From positions 28,711 through 92,710 of the forward strand of contig JBBATH010000018.1 of assembly GCA_040398845.1 (NCBI GenBank): 64,000 bases of DNA, in the 5' to 3' direction. This stretch comes from WLND01 sp040398845 (GTDB lineage Bacteria > Actinomycetota > Actinomycetes > S36-B12). Shown piece by piece: positions 17,981 through 26,098 of this stretch. The translations under genes were made by a program, and so were the position numbers. Each line of letters starts with the position of its first letter. Positions within the stretch are counted from its first letter, which is position 1. The notes beneath the pieces were generated by a model. The model ran no database searches. It saw only the letters and a program-made list of their open reading frames with translations, and was not told the origin of the DNA.

Positions 17981-19456
17981 TCATCGTCCTTCGGTCTCCT
18001 GCCGGCGCACTCGCGCTCGCCCGAAGGCCCACGTGCCGGCGAATCCGATGAGTAGGGCAACGATGACCCCGAGGTCGGAGCCTCGCCATTCCGACAGTTC
18101 GGCTACCCCGAAGATGTCGAAAAAGTACCCCTGCCAGGCGAGAATCGTGATGCTGGTGCTCGAGGTGACAAGGCCGAAGCCCACGAACGTTCCCGCGATC
18201 ATGCTGCCGAGCGCGGGCCAGCCCACCGATCCATAGCGTCCACGCGCGTCGAATATGTCGACGCTCGAGTAGTCCTGCCGGCGGCAGGTGGCGTCTGCAA
18301 TGAATGCGCCCGACCAGGCAGCCAGCGGCACCCCGAGGAAGATGAGGAAGCCCTCGAACGGGCCGAAGAACGACCCGGCGAACCAGACGAGGTAGAGGCT
18401 GCCGAGGGTCATGAGCACTCCGTCGAGCCCGGCGGCAACCGCCCGAGGGACCTTAAGCCCGAGGGTGAGCAGCGTCAGGCCGGAGGAGTAGAGGTCCATG
18501 GAGGCGGCTACCGTCGCGGCGAGCGAAAGCGCGAGGAGGAAGAGCAGGAGGATCAACGCGCTGGTCGGCAGCAGCGACATCAATGCGCCGATGGGATTGG
18601 TGTCCAGCTGCCCGACAAGGCTCGGGTCGGACGTGACGAGCATGAGCCCGTAGATGACGAGAACTGACGGCATCAGGCTCCCCGCGAAGGTCGTCCAGCC
18701 GACGATGCCCCTGCTCGACGAACCCCTCGGCAGGTATCGCGAGTAGTCGGCTCCGCTGTTCGTCCACGAGAGGCCGAAGGCTGCGGCGGCGATCACTCCG
18801 GCTCCAATGCAGCCCGCGACTGACACCCGGTCGATGCGGCCAAATGACGTCCAGTTCACGTTGCCGATCGTGAGAGCGATGAAGGCAATGGTCATCGCAA
18901 TGCTCGCGACTGTCACGAAGCTCTGGAATCGAGTGACGAGCCTGAATCCGAAGACTCCTGCGACCATGACGACGCCAACGGCGACAACGAAGACCACGAC
19001 CTCAACAGCACCGCCGCTGGGCCATCCGAGTCGGGCGAAGACCGTGTTCGCCGCCAGCACCGTGGTGACGACGGTGGCGATCTCCCATCCAACGCAGACA
19101 AGATACGAGACAAAGGTCGGCACCGCATTGCCGCGCACGCCGAATGCGGTGCGCGAGATGACCATCGTCGGGGCAGACGCCCGCGTGCCCGCGAGGCTCA
19201 CGAGGCCAACAACGAAGAACGACACGACAATCCCCAACACGCATGCGACAGCCGTTGGAATGAAGCTCATACCGAAGGCCGCGAGCAAGGCAGCGATCGA
19301 GATGTTGCCCAACGAGATGCTGGAGGCGGCCCATGGCCAGAAAAGCGATCGGGGGGTGCCGTGCCGTTCGTCTTCCGGGATGACGTTGATTCCGTTGCTC
19401 TCGACATGCAGGGCCGGTGGGGCTTCGACGGACCGGGGCGGTGAGGACAAGGTCAT
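17981..19456 (-). CDS. NCS1-family purine/cytosine (nucleobase) permease
   Basis: The 491-residue protein has about twelve membrane helices and the NCS1 hallmarks: the N-terminal stretch ESNGINVIPEDERHGTPRSL, the FWPWAASSISLGN segment in helix 1, and GLSWTNSGADYSRYLPR between helices. The family symports cytosine, purines, hydantoins or related compounds with H+ or Na+. No catabolic gene lies next to it, so the substrate is open. It is transcribed divergently from the DUF3159 gene across 78 bp. Confidence 0.88.
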   Translation of the reverse strand: MTLSSPPRSVEAPPALHVESNGINVIPEDERHGTPRSLFWPWAASSISLGNISIAALLAAFGMSFIPTAVACVLGIVVSFFVVGLVSLAGTRASAPTMVISRTAFGVRGNAVPTFVSYLVCVGWEIATVVTTVLAANTVFARLGWPSGGAVEVVVFVVAVGVVMVAGVFGFRLVTRFQSFVTVASIAMTIAFIALTIGNVNWTSFGRIDRVSVAGCIGAGVIAAAAFGLSWTNSGADYSRYLPRGSSSRGIVGWTTFAGSLMPSVLVIYGLMLVTSDPSLVGQLDTNPIGALMSLLPTSALILLLFLLALSLAATVAASMDLYSSGLTLLTLGLKVPRAVAAGLDGVLMTLGSLYLVWFAGSFFGPFEGFLIFLGVPLAAWSGAFIADATCRRQDYSSVDIFDARGRYGSVGWPALGSMIAGTFVGFGLVTSSTSITILAWQGYFFDIFGVAELSEWRGSDLGVIVALLIGFAGTWAFGRARVRRQETEGR

Positions 19457-19464
19457 GAACCTTA

Positions 19465-19527
19465 AGCGTAGCCGCGGTCATGTCGATCATCGGTCACCTC
19501 CACATGACGGCCGGCCGCCGGTATCGT
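19465..19527. promoter_or_regulatory. Divergent -10 boxes for NCS1 permease and DUF3159 genes
   Basis: On the minus strand TACGCT (19470-19465) ends 8 nt before the permease ATG. On the plus strand TATCGT (19522-19527) ends 7 nt before the DUF3159 GTG at 19535. Neither start has a Shine-Dalgarno sequence, so both messages may be leaderless. Confidence 0.4.
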
Positions 19528-19534
19528 GGGCCCC

Positions 19535-20212
19535 GTGAGCACACCAGCCGAATCCCCGGCCACCTCGCCCGACCGAAATCCGCTCCGCATCCTCATCGGG
19601 GGCCCCCGCGGCGCCCTCGAGAGTGTCCTACCTCCCCTGATGTTCGTCGCCACGTTCGAACTGTCGGGCAGCATCGGCTGGGCCGTCGGGGTCGCGCTCG
19701 TGATCGCCATCGTGTTCGCGATCTGGCGCATAGCTGAAGGCAAGCGGCCAACGAGGGCACTCAGCGCCCTGCTCATCGTGGCAATCAGCGCCTACGTCGC
19801 GGTGAGGACCGACAGTGCAGTCGCCTTCTTCTGGCCGCGAGTGCTCGTGAATCTGATCTCGGCGCTCGCCTTCGCAGTGTCGATCATGGTCCGCTGGCCC
19901 CTGCTCGGTGTCATCGTCGGGCCGATCGTCGGCACCCGCATGCGCTGGCGCCAGGATCCGGATCTCATGCGCGCCTATGCACGCGCCTCGTGGCTATGGG
20001 TGGCCCTATGCCTCATCCGAGCGGCTGTCCTCGTGCCCCTCATTGAGCAGCAACTTGTTTGGGGCCTCGCGGTCACCGGTGCGATCTTCTACGTCCTCGT
20101 CATCGTCACGGTGCTCCTCTCGTGGGTCGTCATCCGCCGCGCCCTGCCAGCAGACCACCAAGGCATCCGCCACCCAGTCACGTCATCAAGCACCAACCCC
20201 CACACCAACTAG
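19535..20212 (+). CDS. DUF3159 integral membrane protein
   Basis: The 225-residue protein has about six membrane helices. The early segment NPLRILIGGPRGALESVLPPL and the later block MRWRQDPDLMRAYARASWLW are typical of DUF3159, a family confined to actinobacteria with no assigned function. The GTG at 19535 is used because a -10-like TATCGT lies 7 nt upstream; another in-frame GTG is at 19526. It is the only gene of its transcript. Confidence 0.8.
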   Translation: MSTPAESPATSPDRNPLRILIGGPRGALESVLPPLMFVATFELSGSIGWAVGVALVIAIVFAIWRIAEGKRPTRALSALLIVAISAYVAVRTDSAVAFFWPRVLVNLISALAFAVSIMVRWPLLGVIVGPIVGTRMRWRQDPDLMRAYARASWLWVALCLIRAAVLVPLIEQQLVWGLAVTGAIFYVLVIVTVLLSWVVIRRALPADHQGIRHPVTSSSTNPHTN

Positions 20213-20224
20213 CCCCCCGCCCCC

Positions 20225-20298
20225 GGTCATTTCATCCAGTTTCCGGTCGAAATGGCCAAGAAATTGGTCAGGTGACCGCGTAAATGGTCATTTCATCC
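20225..20298 (+). repeat. Left arm of imperfect inverted repeat, with internal direct repeat GGTCATTTCATCC
   Basis: GGTCATTTCATCC occurs twice (20225-20237 and 20286-20298). The stretch 20254-20298 is imperfectly repeated in inverted orientation at 20721-20766. The small gene 20318-20674 lies between the arms. Confidence 0.5.
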
Positions 20299-20317
20299 AA
20301 CTCGATTGCGTGCGCGA

Positions 20318-20674
20318 TCACGATTCCTGATCCCACCGCCCGCGCAACAAATCATCCGCCGCCTGCTCAAGCGCACCGGCGATTTCACTTACCATCTCTG
20401 GGGTCAGGTCGGAGCAGGTCGCGGGATCAGCCGCCTCAGCATGATCCCTATCGGCCTCGCCTCGCACCAAAGGAGCGCGGACGAGTTCGGGTCCCACGAA
20501 CCAGTAGGCGTATCCGTCGGTGTTCGCCATGATCGTGCCCTGCGCGAGGTTCGAGGGGGTGGAAAGCGCAGCCGAGAGGGCAGACAGTGCCTGCGCCCGC
20601 TGCTGATTCTCCCGCCTCGCCTTCACGAGCATCCACCACAGGATTGTGACGCCGACGATCACTATGAACTCCAC
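20318..20674 (-). CDS. Small single-pass membrane protein, unrecognised
   Basis: The 118-residue product starts with one hydrophobic helix (MEFIVIVGVTILWWMLV) followed by a basic stretch, a middle part with NTDGYAYWFVGPEL, and an acidic helical C-terminus. I do not recognise a family. The GTG start has a clean TAGTGT -10 box 6 nt upstream and no Shine-Dalgarno sequence, which supports expression. Imperfect 45-bp inverted repeats lie on both sides, raising the possibility that it sits in a small transposed segment. Confidence 0.55.
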   Translation of the reverse strand: MEFIVIVGVTILWWMLVKARRENQQRAQALSALSAALSTPSNLAQGTIMANTDGYAYWFVGPELVRAPLVRGEADRDHAEAADPATCSDLTPEMVSEIAGALEQAADDLLRGRWDQES

Positions 20675-20680
20675 GCCCGG

Positions 20681-20686
20681 ACACTA
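20681..20686 (-). promoter_or_regulatory. -10 box TAGTGT, six bases before a GTG start
   Basis: The minus strand reads TAGTGT-ccgggc-GTG. The hexamer fits TANNNT and the spacing puts the transcription start on or next to the start codon, implying a leaderless mRNA for the gene at 20318-20674. Confidence 0.45.
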
Positions 20687-20720
20687 GGGCCGGGCGCTGA
20701 CAGTGGCGGAACGAAATGCT

Positions 20721-20766
20721 GGATGAGATGACCAAGATGCAAGCCAAATGACGCAATTCTTGGTCA
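20721..20766 (-). repeat. Right arm of imperfect inverted repeat around 20318-20674
   Basis: Its reverse complement begins TGACCAAGAATTGCGTCATT and ends GGTCATCTCATCC, resembling 20254-20298 (GGCCAAGAAATTGGTC ... GGTCATTTCATCC). Identity is roughly 70 percent by eye. Confidence 0.45.
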
Positions 20767-20821
20767 GTTGCGCCGGATTCTGTACGAAATGACTCGAGGG
20801 TGGGGTGCGTTCGAGTTTCGG

Positions 20822-21631
20822 CTACCCGCGTTGGCAGGTGGGGCACCAGAACAGGTTTCGGGCCTGCATGTCGGTGACCTGCACCACGTCGTCGCACAGG
20901 TAGCACGGCAGCCCCGCGCGCCGGTAGACGTACACCTCGCCGCCGTGCCGATCGCGTCGCGCCTCCCGGCCCATGATCTCCGGCAGGTGCTCTGGCCGGA
21001 CCGTGTCGATCCGCCGACGCTTCACCCCATCGGCCATGAGCACCGTGAGATCCGTCCAGATCGCATCGAAATCGGCCCACGAGACCTGCACTCCCGGCCG
21101 GAAGGGCGAGATCCCATGCCGAAAGAGCACCTCGGCGCGGTAGATGTTGCCGACCCCGGCGAAGAGCCGCTGGTCCATGAGGAGGGCGCCGATCGCCACC
21201 CGACTTCGGGTCACCTTCTCCCACGCCATCAGCGGGTCGGCGTCCGTCCGAATCGGGTCGGGTCCGATCTTCGACACGGCGATACGGCACTCCTCCTCGG
21301 TGAGCACCTCGCAGGCCGTCGGCCCGCGCAGCTCAGCATGGTGCGTCGCGTTCTGCAGCCGAAGCCGGATGAGCCCGCGCTCGGCCGGCGCCTCGCCCTT
21401 GGCGATGCGCCACTTGCCGAATAGCCCGAGATGGACGTGAATCGAGCGGCCGGAGTCAAACGCGATGAACAGATGCTTGCCGAACGCCTGCGTCCCGGTC
21501 ACCGTCAAACCGTCGAGCAGTGCCGCCCCCTCAGCGAATCTCCCCTGCGGGCTGTCGACCGAGCACGGCTTCCCGGCAAGGGCTCGCTTCAGGGCCTTCG
21601 CCTGGCTATGGACGACGTGACCTTCGGGCAT
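20822..21631 (-). CDS. Fpg/Nei-family DNA glycosylase (endonuclease VIII type)
   Basis: The 269-residue enzyme removes oxidised bases and nicks the abasic site. It begins PEGHVVHSQA, so Pro2 (nucleophile) and Glu3 are present; the H after PEG marks the actinobacterial Nei-like branch, since Fpg has PEL. A conserved Lys is in QAFGKHLF, the H2TH segment contains GVGNIYRAEVLF, and the C-terminal zinc finger has CYLC and CPTC. It is divergent from the DUF429 gene with only 26 bp between. Confidence 0.9.
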   Translation of the reverse strand: MPEGHVVHSQAKALKRALAGKPCSVDSPQGRFAEGAALLDGLTVTGTQAFGKHLFIAFDSGRSIHVHLGLFGKWRIAKGEAPAERGLIRLRLQNATHHAELRGPTACEVLTEEECRIAVSKIGPDPIRTDADPLMAWEKVTRSRVAIGALLMDQRLFAGVGNIYRAEVLFRHGISPFRPGVQVSWADFDAIWTDLTVLMADGVKRRRIDTVRPEHLPEIMGREARRDRHGGEVYVYRRAGLPCYLCDDVVQVTDMQARNLFWCPTCQRG

Positions 21632-21657
21632 GCCGATGATCCTGACAGGCTTGGCGA

Positions 21658-22350
21658 ATGGCAGCGACCGCAGGACACCTCATCGGCATCGACGGCTACC
21701 GGGGCGGCTGGGTCGGCGCAGTGTGGGCGGGCGGGTCGATCAATTGGCTCACGGCGCCGATCGGCGGCTTCGCCTCCCTTGTCGACGGGGCAGCGGTCAT
21801 CTGCGTCGACATCCCCGTCGGGCTCGCCGACAGCGGCTGGCGCCCGTGCGACCTGCGCGCCAAGAAACTCCTCGGCTCGGCTCGGGCGCGCGTCTTCATG
21901 ACTCCCCCTCGCGGGGTCATCCTCCTCGGCCTGTCAGCTCCGAACGATGAGGTGCAGCGCCGCTCCCAGGAGCTCACCGGCCAGGGCGTGAGCCGGCAGG
22001 CGCTCGGCCTCGCCTCCCGCATCCTCGACGTCGACGGCTGCCTGCCGGACAGCCGGATCCTCGAGGTGCATCCCGAGCTCGTGTTCCAGCGGATAGCCGG
22101 CGAGTCGCTGCCCTCGAAGAAGCAGGCAAATGGGGTGGCGCGCCGGATCTCATCGCTCGCTTTGGCCATGCCGGACGTTGACGTCATCGCCGTGCTCGAA
22201 GCGTGCCCGGGCGACGTGCCGATCGACGACAGCCTCGATGCCCTCGCCACGCTCTGGACGGCGAGGCGTCACTCCGCCGGCCAAAGCGAGGGGATCATCG
22301 CCCACCCTGAGCTCGATGCCCGGGGCACCGCGATGCAGATGACGATCTGA
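21658..22350 (+). CDS. DUF429 family protein
   Basis: The 230-residue product opens with GIDGYRGGWVGAVW, the metal-site strand of the RNase H-like fold of DUF429, and has CVDIPVGLADSGWRPCD and LEVHPELVF, the other family blocks. Biochemical function is not established; the fold suggests nuclease or hydrolase activity on nucleic acid. It is head-to-head with the Nei-type glycosylase, so a role in DNA upkeep is possible but only inferred. Confidence 0.8.
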   Translation: MAATAGHLIGIDGYRGGWVGAVWAGGSINWLTAPIGGFASLVDGAAVICVDIPVGLADSGWRPCDLRAKKLLGSARARVFMTPPRGVILLGLSAPNDEVQRRSQELTGQGVSRQALGLASRILDVDGCLPDSRILEVHPELVFQRIAGESLPSKKQANGVARRISSLALAMPDVDVIAVLEACPGDVPIDDSLDALATLWTARRHSAGQSEGIIAHPELDARGTAMQMTI

Positions 22351-22367
22351 CGTATCTCGGATGAGCC

Positions 22368-22727
22368 TCAGTCCGGACGGCAGGCCGTCGTCGAGCCGGG
22401 CAGCCGGTGCCGGTTTGCGGCCACGACACGATAGGCACCCTCGGTCAGCCACGACAGCCTCGACAAGCCGATGATCGCCCCCGCAGCGCGCCACGGCTGG
22501 CGACAATACGAGAGCGCATCCGCGATCGCTGCACCACCGGATGTCCGGCGATCGCCACGGACGAACTGGACGGCAGAATCGCACTGCTCAGGGGTGAGCC
22601 CCAGCGCACTGATGTCGGCCCGCTGCCACGCCACGATCACGAGCCCGCCTCGAGACCACGCAGTGAGCCGCGCCGCTGACGAGGTACAGAAGCCGCAGTC
22701 GCCGTCGAAGACGAGGGTCGCGGTCAA
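22368..22727 (-). CDS. DCC-family thiol-disulfide oxidoreductase (DUF393)
   Basis: The 119-residue protein carries LVFDGDCGFCTSSA, the DxxCxxC motif of the DCC family, related to thioredoxins. It begins with TTG overlapping the TGA of the DsbA-like gene upstream (TTGA), so the two redox proteins are probably translated together. It ends in a hydrophobic stretch plus GAYRVVAANRHRLPG, typical of the family. Confidence 0.82.
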   Translation of the reverse strand: MTATLVFDGDCGFCTSSAARLTAWSRGGLVIVAWQRADISALGLTPEQCDSAVQFVRGDRRTSGGAAIADALSYCRQPWRAAGAIIGLSRLSWLTEGAYRVVAANRHRLPGSTTACRPD

Positions 22728-23341
22728 TCGAAGATCGGATCCTGGTCGCGGGAGCGCTTGAGCTCGAAGAATCCCGGGGTGCCGGCGACGAGCAGCACGC
22801 CGTCCCAGAGACGTCCGGCCTGCTCCCCCTTGGGTGCCGGGGTTACCACCGGGCCGAAGAAACCGATGAGCACGCCATCTGCGCCGGGCACGGCGATGAC
22901 CGGGGTGCCGACATCCGTCCCGACGAGCCCGACACCGCGCGCATGGCTGGCGCGCAGCTCGGCATCGACGCTGTCGCCGTCGCCGACTGCCGCGAGTTCG
23001 GCGGGCAGCCCGACTGATGCAAGAGACTCGGCGATCACCTCGTCGACGTCCTTCCTGCCACCGGGGTGGAATCGCTCGCCCATGGCCGAGTACAGGGGAA
23101 GGACGACGCTGTCGCCGTGCTGCTGCTGCGCGGCGATGATCACGCGCACGGGCTTCCAGGCATGGCGCATGAACTCTACGTACTCCTCCGGCAGCTCCTT
23201 GCCGTCATTGAGCACCGCCAGGGACATGACGTTCCAGCGCACCGTGACATCGCGGACCCGCTCCACTTCGAGCATCCAGCGTGAGGTCATCCACGCCCAG
23301 GGGCACATCGGGTCAAACCAGAAGTCGGCTGTTGTCGTCAT
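22724..23341 (-). CDS. DsbA-family protein resembling mycothiol-dependent nitroreductase, active site CPWA
   Basis: The 205-residue protein resembles the mycobacterial mycothiol-dependent reductase (Rv2466c type) along its length: ADFWFDPMCPWAWMTSRW, WNVMSLAVLN, LPEEY, GTPVIAVPG and the ending FFELKRSRDQDPIFD. The active site is CPWA in place of CPWC: the N-terminal nucleophilic Cys is kept and the second Cys is Ala. A monothiol mechanism with mycothiol resolving the mixed disulfide would still work. It is followed by a DCC oxidoreductase overlapping by 4 nt. The start ATG at 23341 has TACCGT 7 nt upstream. Confidence 0.85.
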   Translation of the reverse strand: MTTTADFWFDPMCPWAWMTSRWMLEVERVRDVTVRWNVMSLAVLNDGKELPEEYVEFMRHAWKPVRVIIAAQQQHGDSVVLPLYSAMGERFHPGGRKDVDEVIAESLASVGLPAELAAVGDGDSVDAELRASHARGVGLVGTDVGTPVIAVPGADGVLIGFFGPVVTPAPKGEQAGRLWDGVLLVAGTPGFFELKRSRDQDPIFD

Positions 23342-23348
23342 GAGCACC

Positions 23349-23354
23349 ACGGTA
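23349..23354 (-). promoter_or_regulatory. -10 box TACCGT upstream of DsbA-like gene
   Basis: TACCGT lies 7 nt before the ATG on the minus strand, and the start has no Shine-Dalgarno sequence. The divergent aminopeptidase gene starts 30 bp away. Confidence 0.4.
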
Positions 23355-23370
23355 GTGGAAGGATGCGCAC

Positions 23371-25926
23371 ATGACTGGCATCGAGAACCTAACCCGGGCA
23401 GAGGCGCAGGAGCGCGCATCCCTCATCGAGAGCCGCGCGTTCGACGTTCGACTCGACCTCACCACCGGAGCCGAGACGTTCGCGACGACGACGACAGCGA
23501 CCTTCGGCTGCCGGGCCCCGGGCTCGTCCACCTGGATCGACCTCATCGCACCGAGCGTCACCTCCGTCGTCCTCAACGGAACCTCCCTCGACATCGCCGA
23601 ATGCTTCGAGGGCGCCCGCATCGCGCTGCCGAACCTGCTCGCCGAGAACACCCTCGTGGTCGAGGCGATGGGCGCCTACATGAACACCGGCGAGGGCCTG
23701 CACCGCTTCGTCGACCCGGTCGATGACGAGGTCTACCTCTATACCCAGTTCGAGTCCGCGGATGCCCGGCGCATGTACGCCTGCTTCGAGCAGCCCGATC
23801 TCAAGGCCACCTTCGCACTGACGGTGACGGCCCCCGATCACTGGAAGGTCGTGAGCAACTCGCCGACACCAGTGCCAGCAGCCGTGTCCGAGGGAGTCGC
23901 CCGCTGGGAGTTCGCCCCGACCCCGCGAATGTCGACCTACATCACCGCCCTCGTCGCGGGGCCGTATCACGAGGTTCGCGACGAGTACGTGGGCCCGCAC
24001 GGCACGTACCCGATGGGCGTCTTCTGCCGGGAGTCGCTTGCCCAGTACCTCGATGCGGACGACATCTTCGAGCTGACGAAGCAGGGATTCGCGTTCTTCG
24101 AGGAGCAGTTCAAGACCCCCTACGCCTTCGGCAAGTACGACCAGCTCTTCGTCCCCGAGTTCAATGCCGGCGCGATGGAGAATGCCGGCTGCGTGACCTT
24201 CCTCGAGGACATGGTGTTCCGCTCCCGGGTGACCGATGCCGCCTACGAGCAGCGCGCGAACACGATCCTCCACGAGCTCGCCCACATGTGGTTCGGCGAC
24301 CTCGTCACGATGTCGTGGTGGGACGACCTGTGGCTCAACGAGTCATTCGCCGAGTGGGCGTCGCACTTCGCGAACGTCAACGCGACCCGCTACACCGATG
24401 CCTGGACCACCTTCTCCAACCAGCGCAAGGCCTGGGCCTACCGTCAGGACCAGTTGCCGTCGACCCACCCGATCGCCGCCGACATGGTCGATCTCGACTC
24501 GGTGCGCGTCAACTTCGACGGGATCACCTACGCGAAGGGGGCATCGGCGCTTCGTCAGCTCGTCGCGTGGGTCGGTGAGCCCGAGTTCCTCGCGGGCGTC
24601 ACGACCTACTTCGGCAAGCATGCGTGGGGCAACACCCAGCTCTCCGATCTCCTGTCCGAGCTCGAGGTCACCTCGGGCCGCGATCTGTCGAACTGGACGC
24701 AAGAGTGGCTTCGAACGAGCGGGGTGAACCTCATGCGCCCGGCGCTCACCGTTGATGGGGCGGGCAATTACGCCTCGTTCGCCATCCTTCAGGAGCCGCC
24801 GACCTCGCCCGCGGGCATCGAGCCGATCCTGCGCTCGCATCGCATGGCTATTGGCCTGTATGACCTCAACGATGGCGTTCTCACGAGGCGCGAGCGCATC
24901 GAGCTCGATGTCGTCGGTGCGCGTACCGAGGTGCCGCAGCTCATCGGCACCCGTCAGCCCGACCTCGTCCTCCTCAACGACGACGACCTCACCTTCACGA
25001 AGATCCGCCTCGACGAGCGGTCATGGGCCACCGCCGTAGACCACCTCGGCCAGATCGACGACTCCCTCGCCCGAGCGCTCGTCTGGGGCGCGGCGTGGGA
25101 CATGACGCGTGATGCCGAGGTCTCGACCGGCGACTACCTCTCCCTCGTGCTGAGCGGCGTCGGCGTCGAGTCCGACATCGGGGTCGTTCAGGTCATCCTG
25201 CGTCAGCTGAAGACCGCGATTGAGGTGTACGCCGCTCCTGCCAATCGAGCCGCCTACCTCGAGCGCCTTGCCTCAGGCATGCTCGCGCTGGCAACAGCCG
25301 CCGAGCCGGCAAGCGATCGGCAACTCGCGTTCACTCGAGCGTTCCTGGGATCCGCGGTGACGAAGGATCACCTCGCCATCCTGAAGGGCCTGCTTGACGG
25401 ATCGGTCACGTGGGATGGCCTGGCGATCGACACCGACCTGCGCTGGTCCCTACTCCAGCGTCTGGTCTCGCAGGGCGAGGCCGACGAGTCGCTCATCGAG
25501 GCCGAGCTGGCCAGCGACGACACCGCGACCGGGCGCCGGCAGGCCGCAGTCGCGCGGGCAGCGCGCCCGACAGCCGTCGCAAAGGAACTGGCGTGGGCCG
25601 ACATCATCGATCGCCATGACCTGCCGAACGCACTCATGAACGCGACGATCGGCGGCTTCGTCCAGCCCGATCAGGTTGATCTCCTGCGCCCGTATCGAGC
25701 CGCCTACTTCGAGGTGCTGCCCCGGGTCTGGCGCGACCGAACGATGGAGATGGCCCAGGACATCACGATGAGCCTCTACCCGGCTTACCTCGTCGACGAA
25801 GAAACGCTCAGCCAGACCGATGCCTTCCTTGCGGCACCTGATCTCGCATCTCCGCTGCGCAGGCTTCTGGGCGAGGGCAGGGACGGAGTCGTGAGGGCAA
25901 TGCGCGCAAGGGCCAAGGACGCCTAA
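23371..25926 (+). CDS. pepN: Aminopeptidase N (M1 family zinc metallopeptidase)
   Basis: This cytosolic enzyme trims N-terminal residues from peptides. The exopeptidase motif GAMEN is at residues 267-271 and the zinc site HELAH at 301-305, with the third ligand Glu324 in NESFAEW. The 851-residue length and the ERAP-like C-terminal helical domain match actinobacterial PepN. AAGGA precedes the ATG by about 8 nt. It stands alone, followed by a palindrome that may terminate transcription. Confidence 0.95.
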   Translation: MTGIENLTRAEAQERASLIESRAFDVRLDLTTGAETFATTTTATFGCRAPGSSTWIDLIAPSVTSVVLNGTSLDIAECFEGARIALPNLLAENTLVVEAMGAYMNTGEGLHRFVDPVDDEVYLYTQFESADARRMYACFEQPDLKATFALTVTAPDHWKVVSNSPTPVPAAVSEGVARWEFAPTPRMSTYITALVAGPYHEVRDEYVGPHGTYPMGVFCRESLAQYLDADDIFELTKQGFAFFEEQFKTPYAFGKYDQLFVPEFNAGAMENAGCVTFLEDMVFRSRVTDAAYEQRANTILHELAHMWFGDLVTMSWWDDLWLNESFAEWASHFANVNATRYTDAWTTFSNQRKAWAYRQDQLPSTHPIAADMVDLDSVRVNFDGITYAKGASALRQLVAWVGEPEFLAGVTTYFGKHAWGNTQLSDLLSELEVTSGRDLSNWTQEWLRTSGVNLMRPALTVDGAGNYASFAILQEPPTSPAGIEPILRSHRMAIGLYDLNDGVLTRRERIELDVVGARTEVPQLIGTRQPDLVLLNDDDLTFTKIRLDERSWATAVDHLGQIDDSLARALVWGAAWDMTRDAEVSTGDYLSLVLSGVGVESDIGVVQVILRQLKTAIEVYAAPANRAAYLERLASGMLALATAAEPASDRQLAFTRAFLGSAVTKDHLAILKGLLDGSVTWDGLAIDTDLRWSLLQRLVSQGEADESLIEAELASDDTATGRRQAAVARAARPTAVAKELAWADIIDRHDLPNALMNATIGGFVQPDQVDLLRPYRAAYFEVLPRVWRDRTMEMAQDITMSLYPAYLVDEETLSQTDAFLAAPDLASPLRRLLGEGRDGVVRAMRARAKDA

Positions 25927-25937
25927 ACGACTCCTTC

Positions 25938-26000
25938 ATCTGGCCCAGATTCTGGGCGAGATAAAGGAACCGGGGTCGAATTTCGCCTGAATCGTTCATC
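25938..26000 (+). repeat. Left 63-bp inverted repeat flanking 26099-27106
   Basis: The stretch starts ATCTGGCCCAGATTCTGGGC and ends CTGAATCGTTCATC. Its inverted partner is 27129-27191, the same length with no gap needed and strongest identity at both ends. Both contain a 15-bp palindrome, GCCCAGATTCTGGGC (25943-25957 here), which could also act as a terminator after pepN. Confidence 0.7.
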
Positions 26001-26098
26001 CTGTCCACCTTGTGTGGACAAGCGCACCGCTCCGATTCTCGTCCACAGTCCGGACGCAACGGCTGGCAAGCGCCAGCAAATGCTTCAAGAGTCATCGC

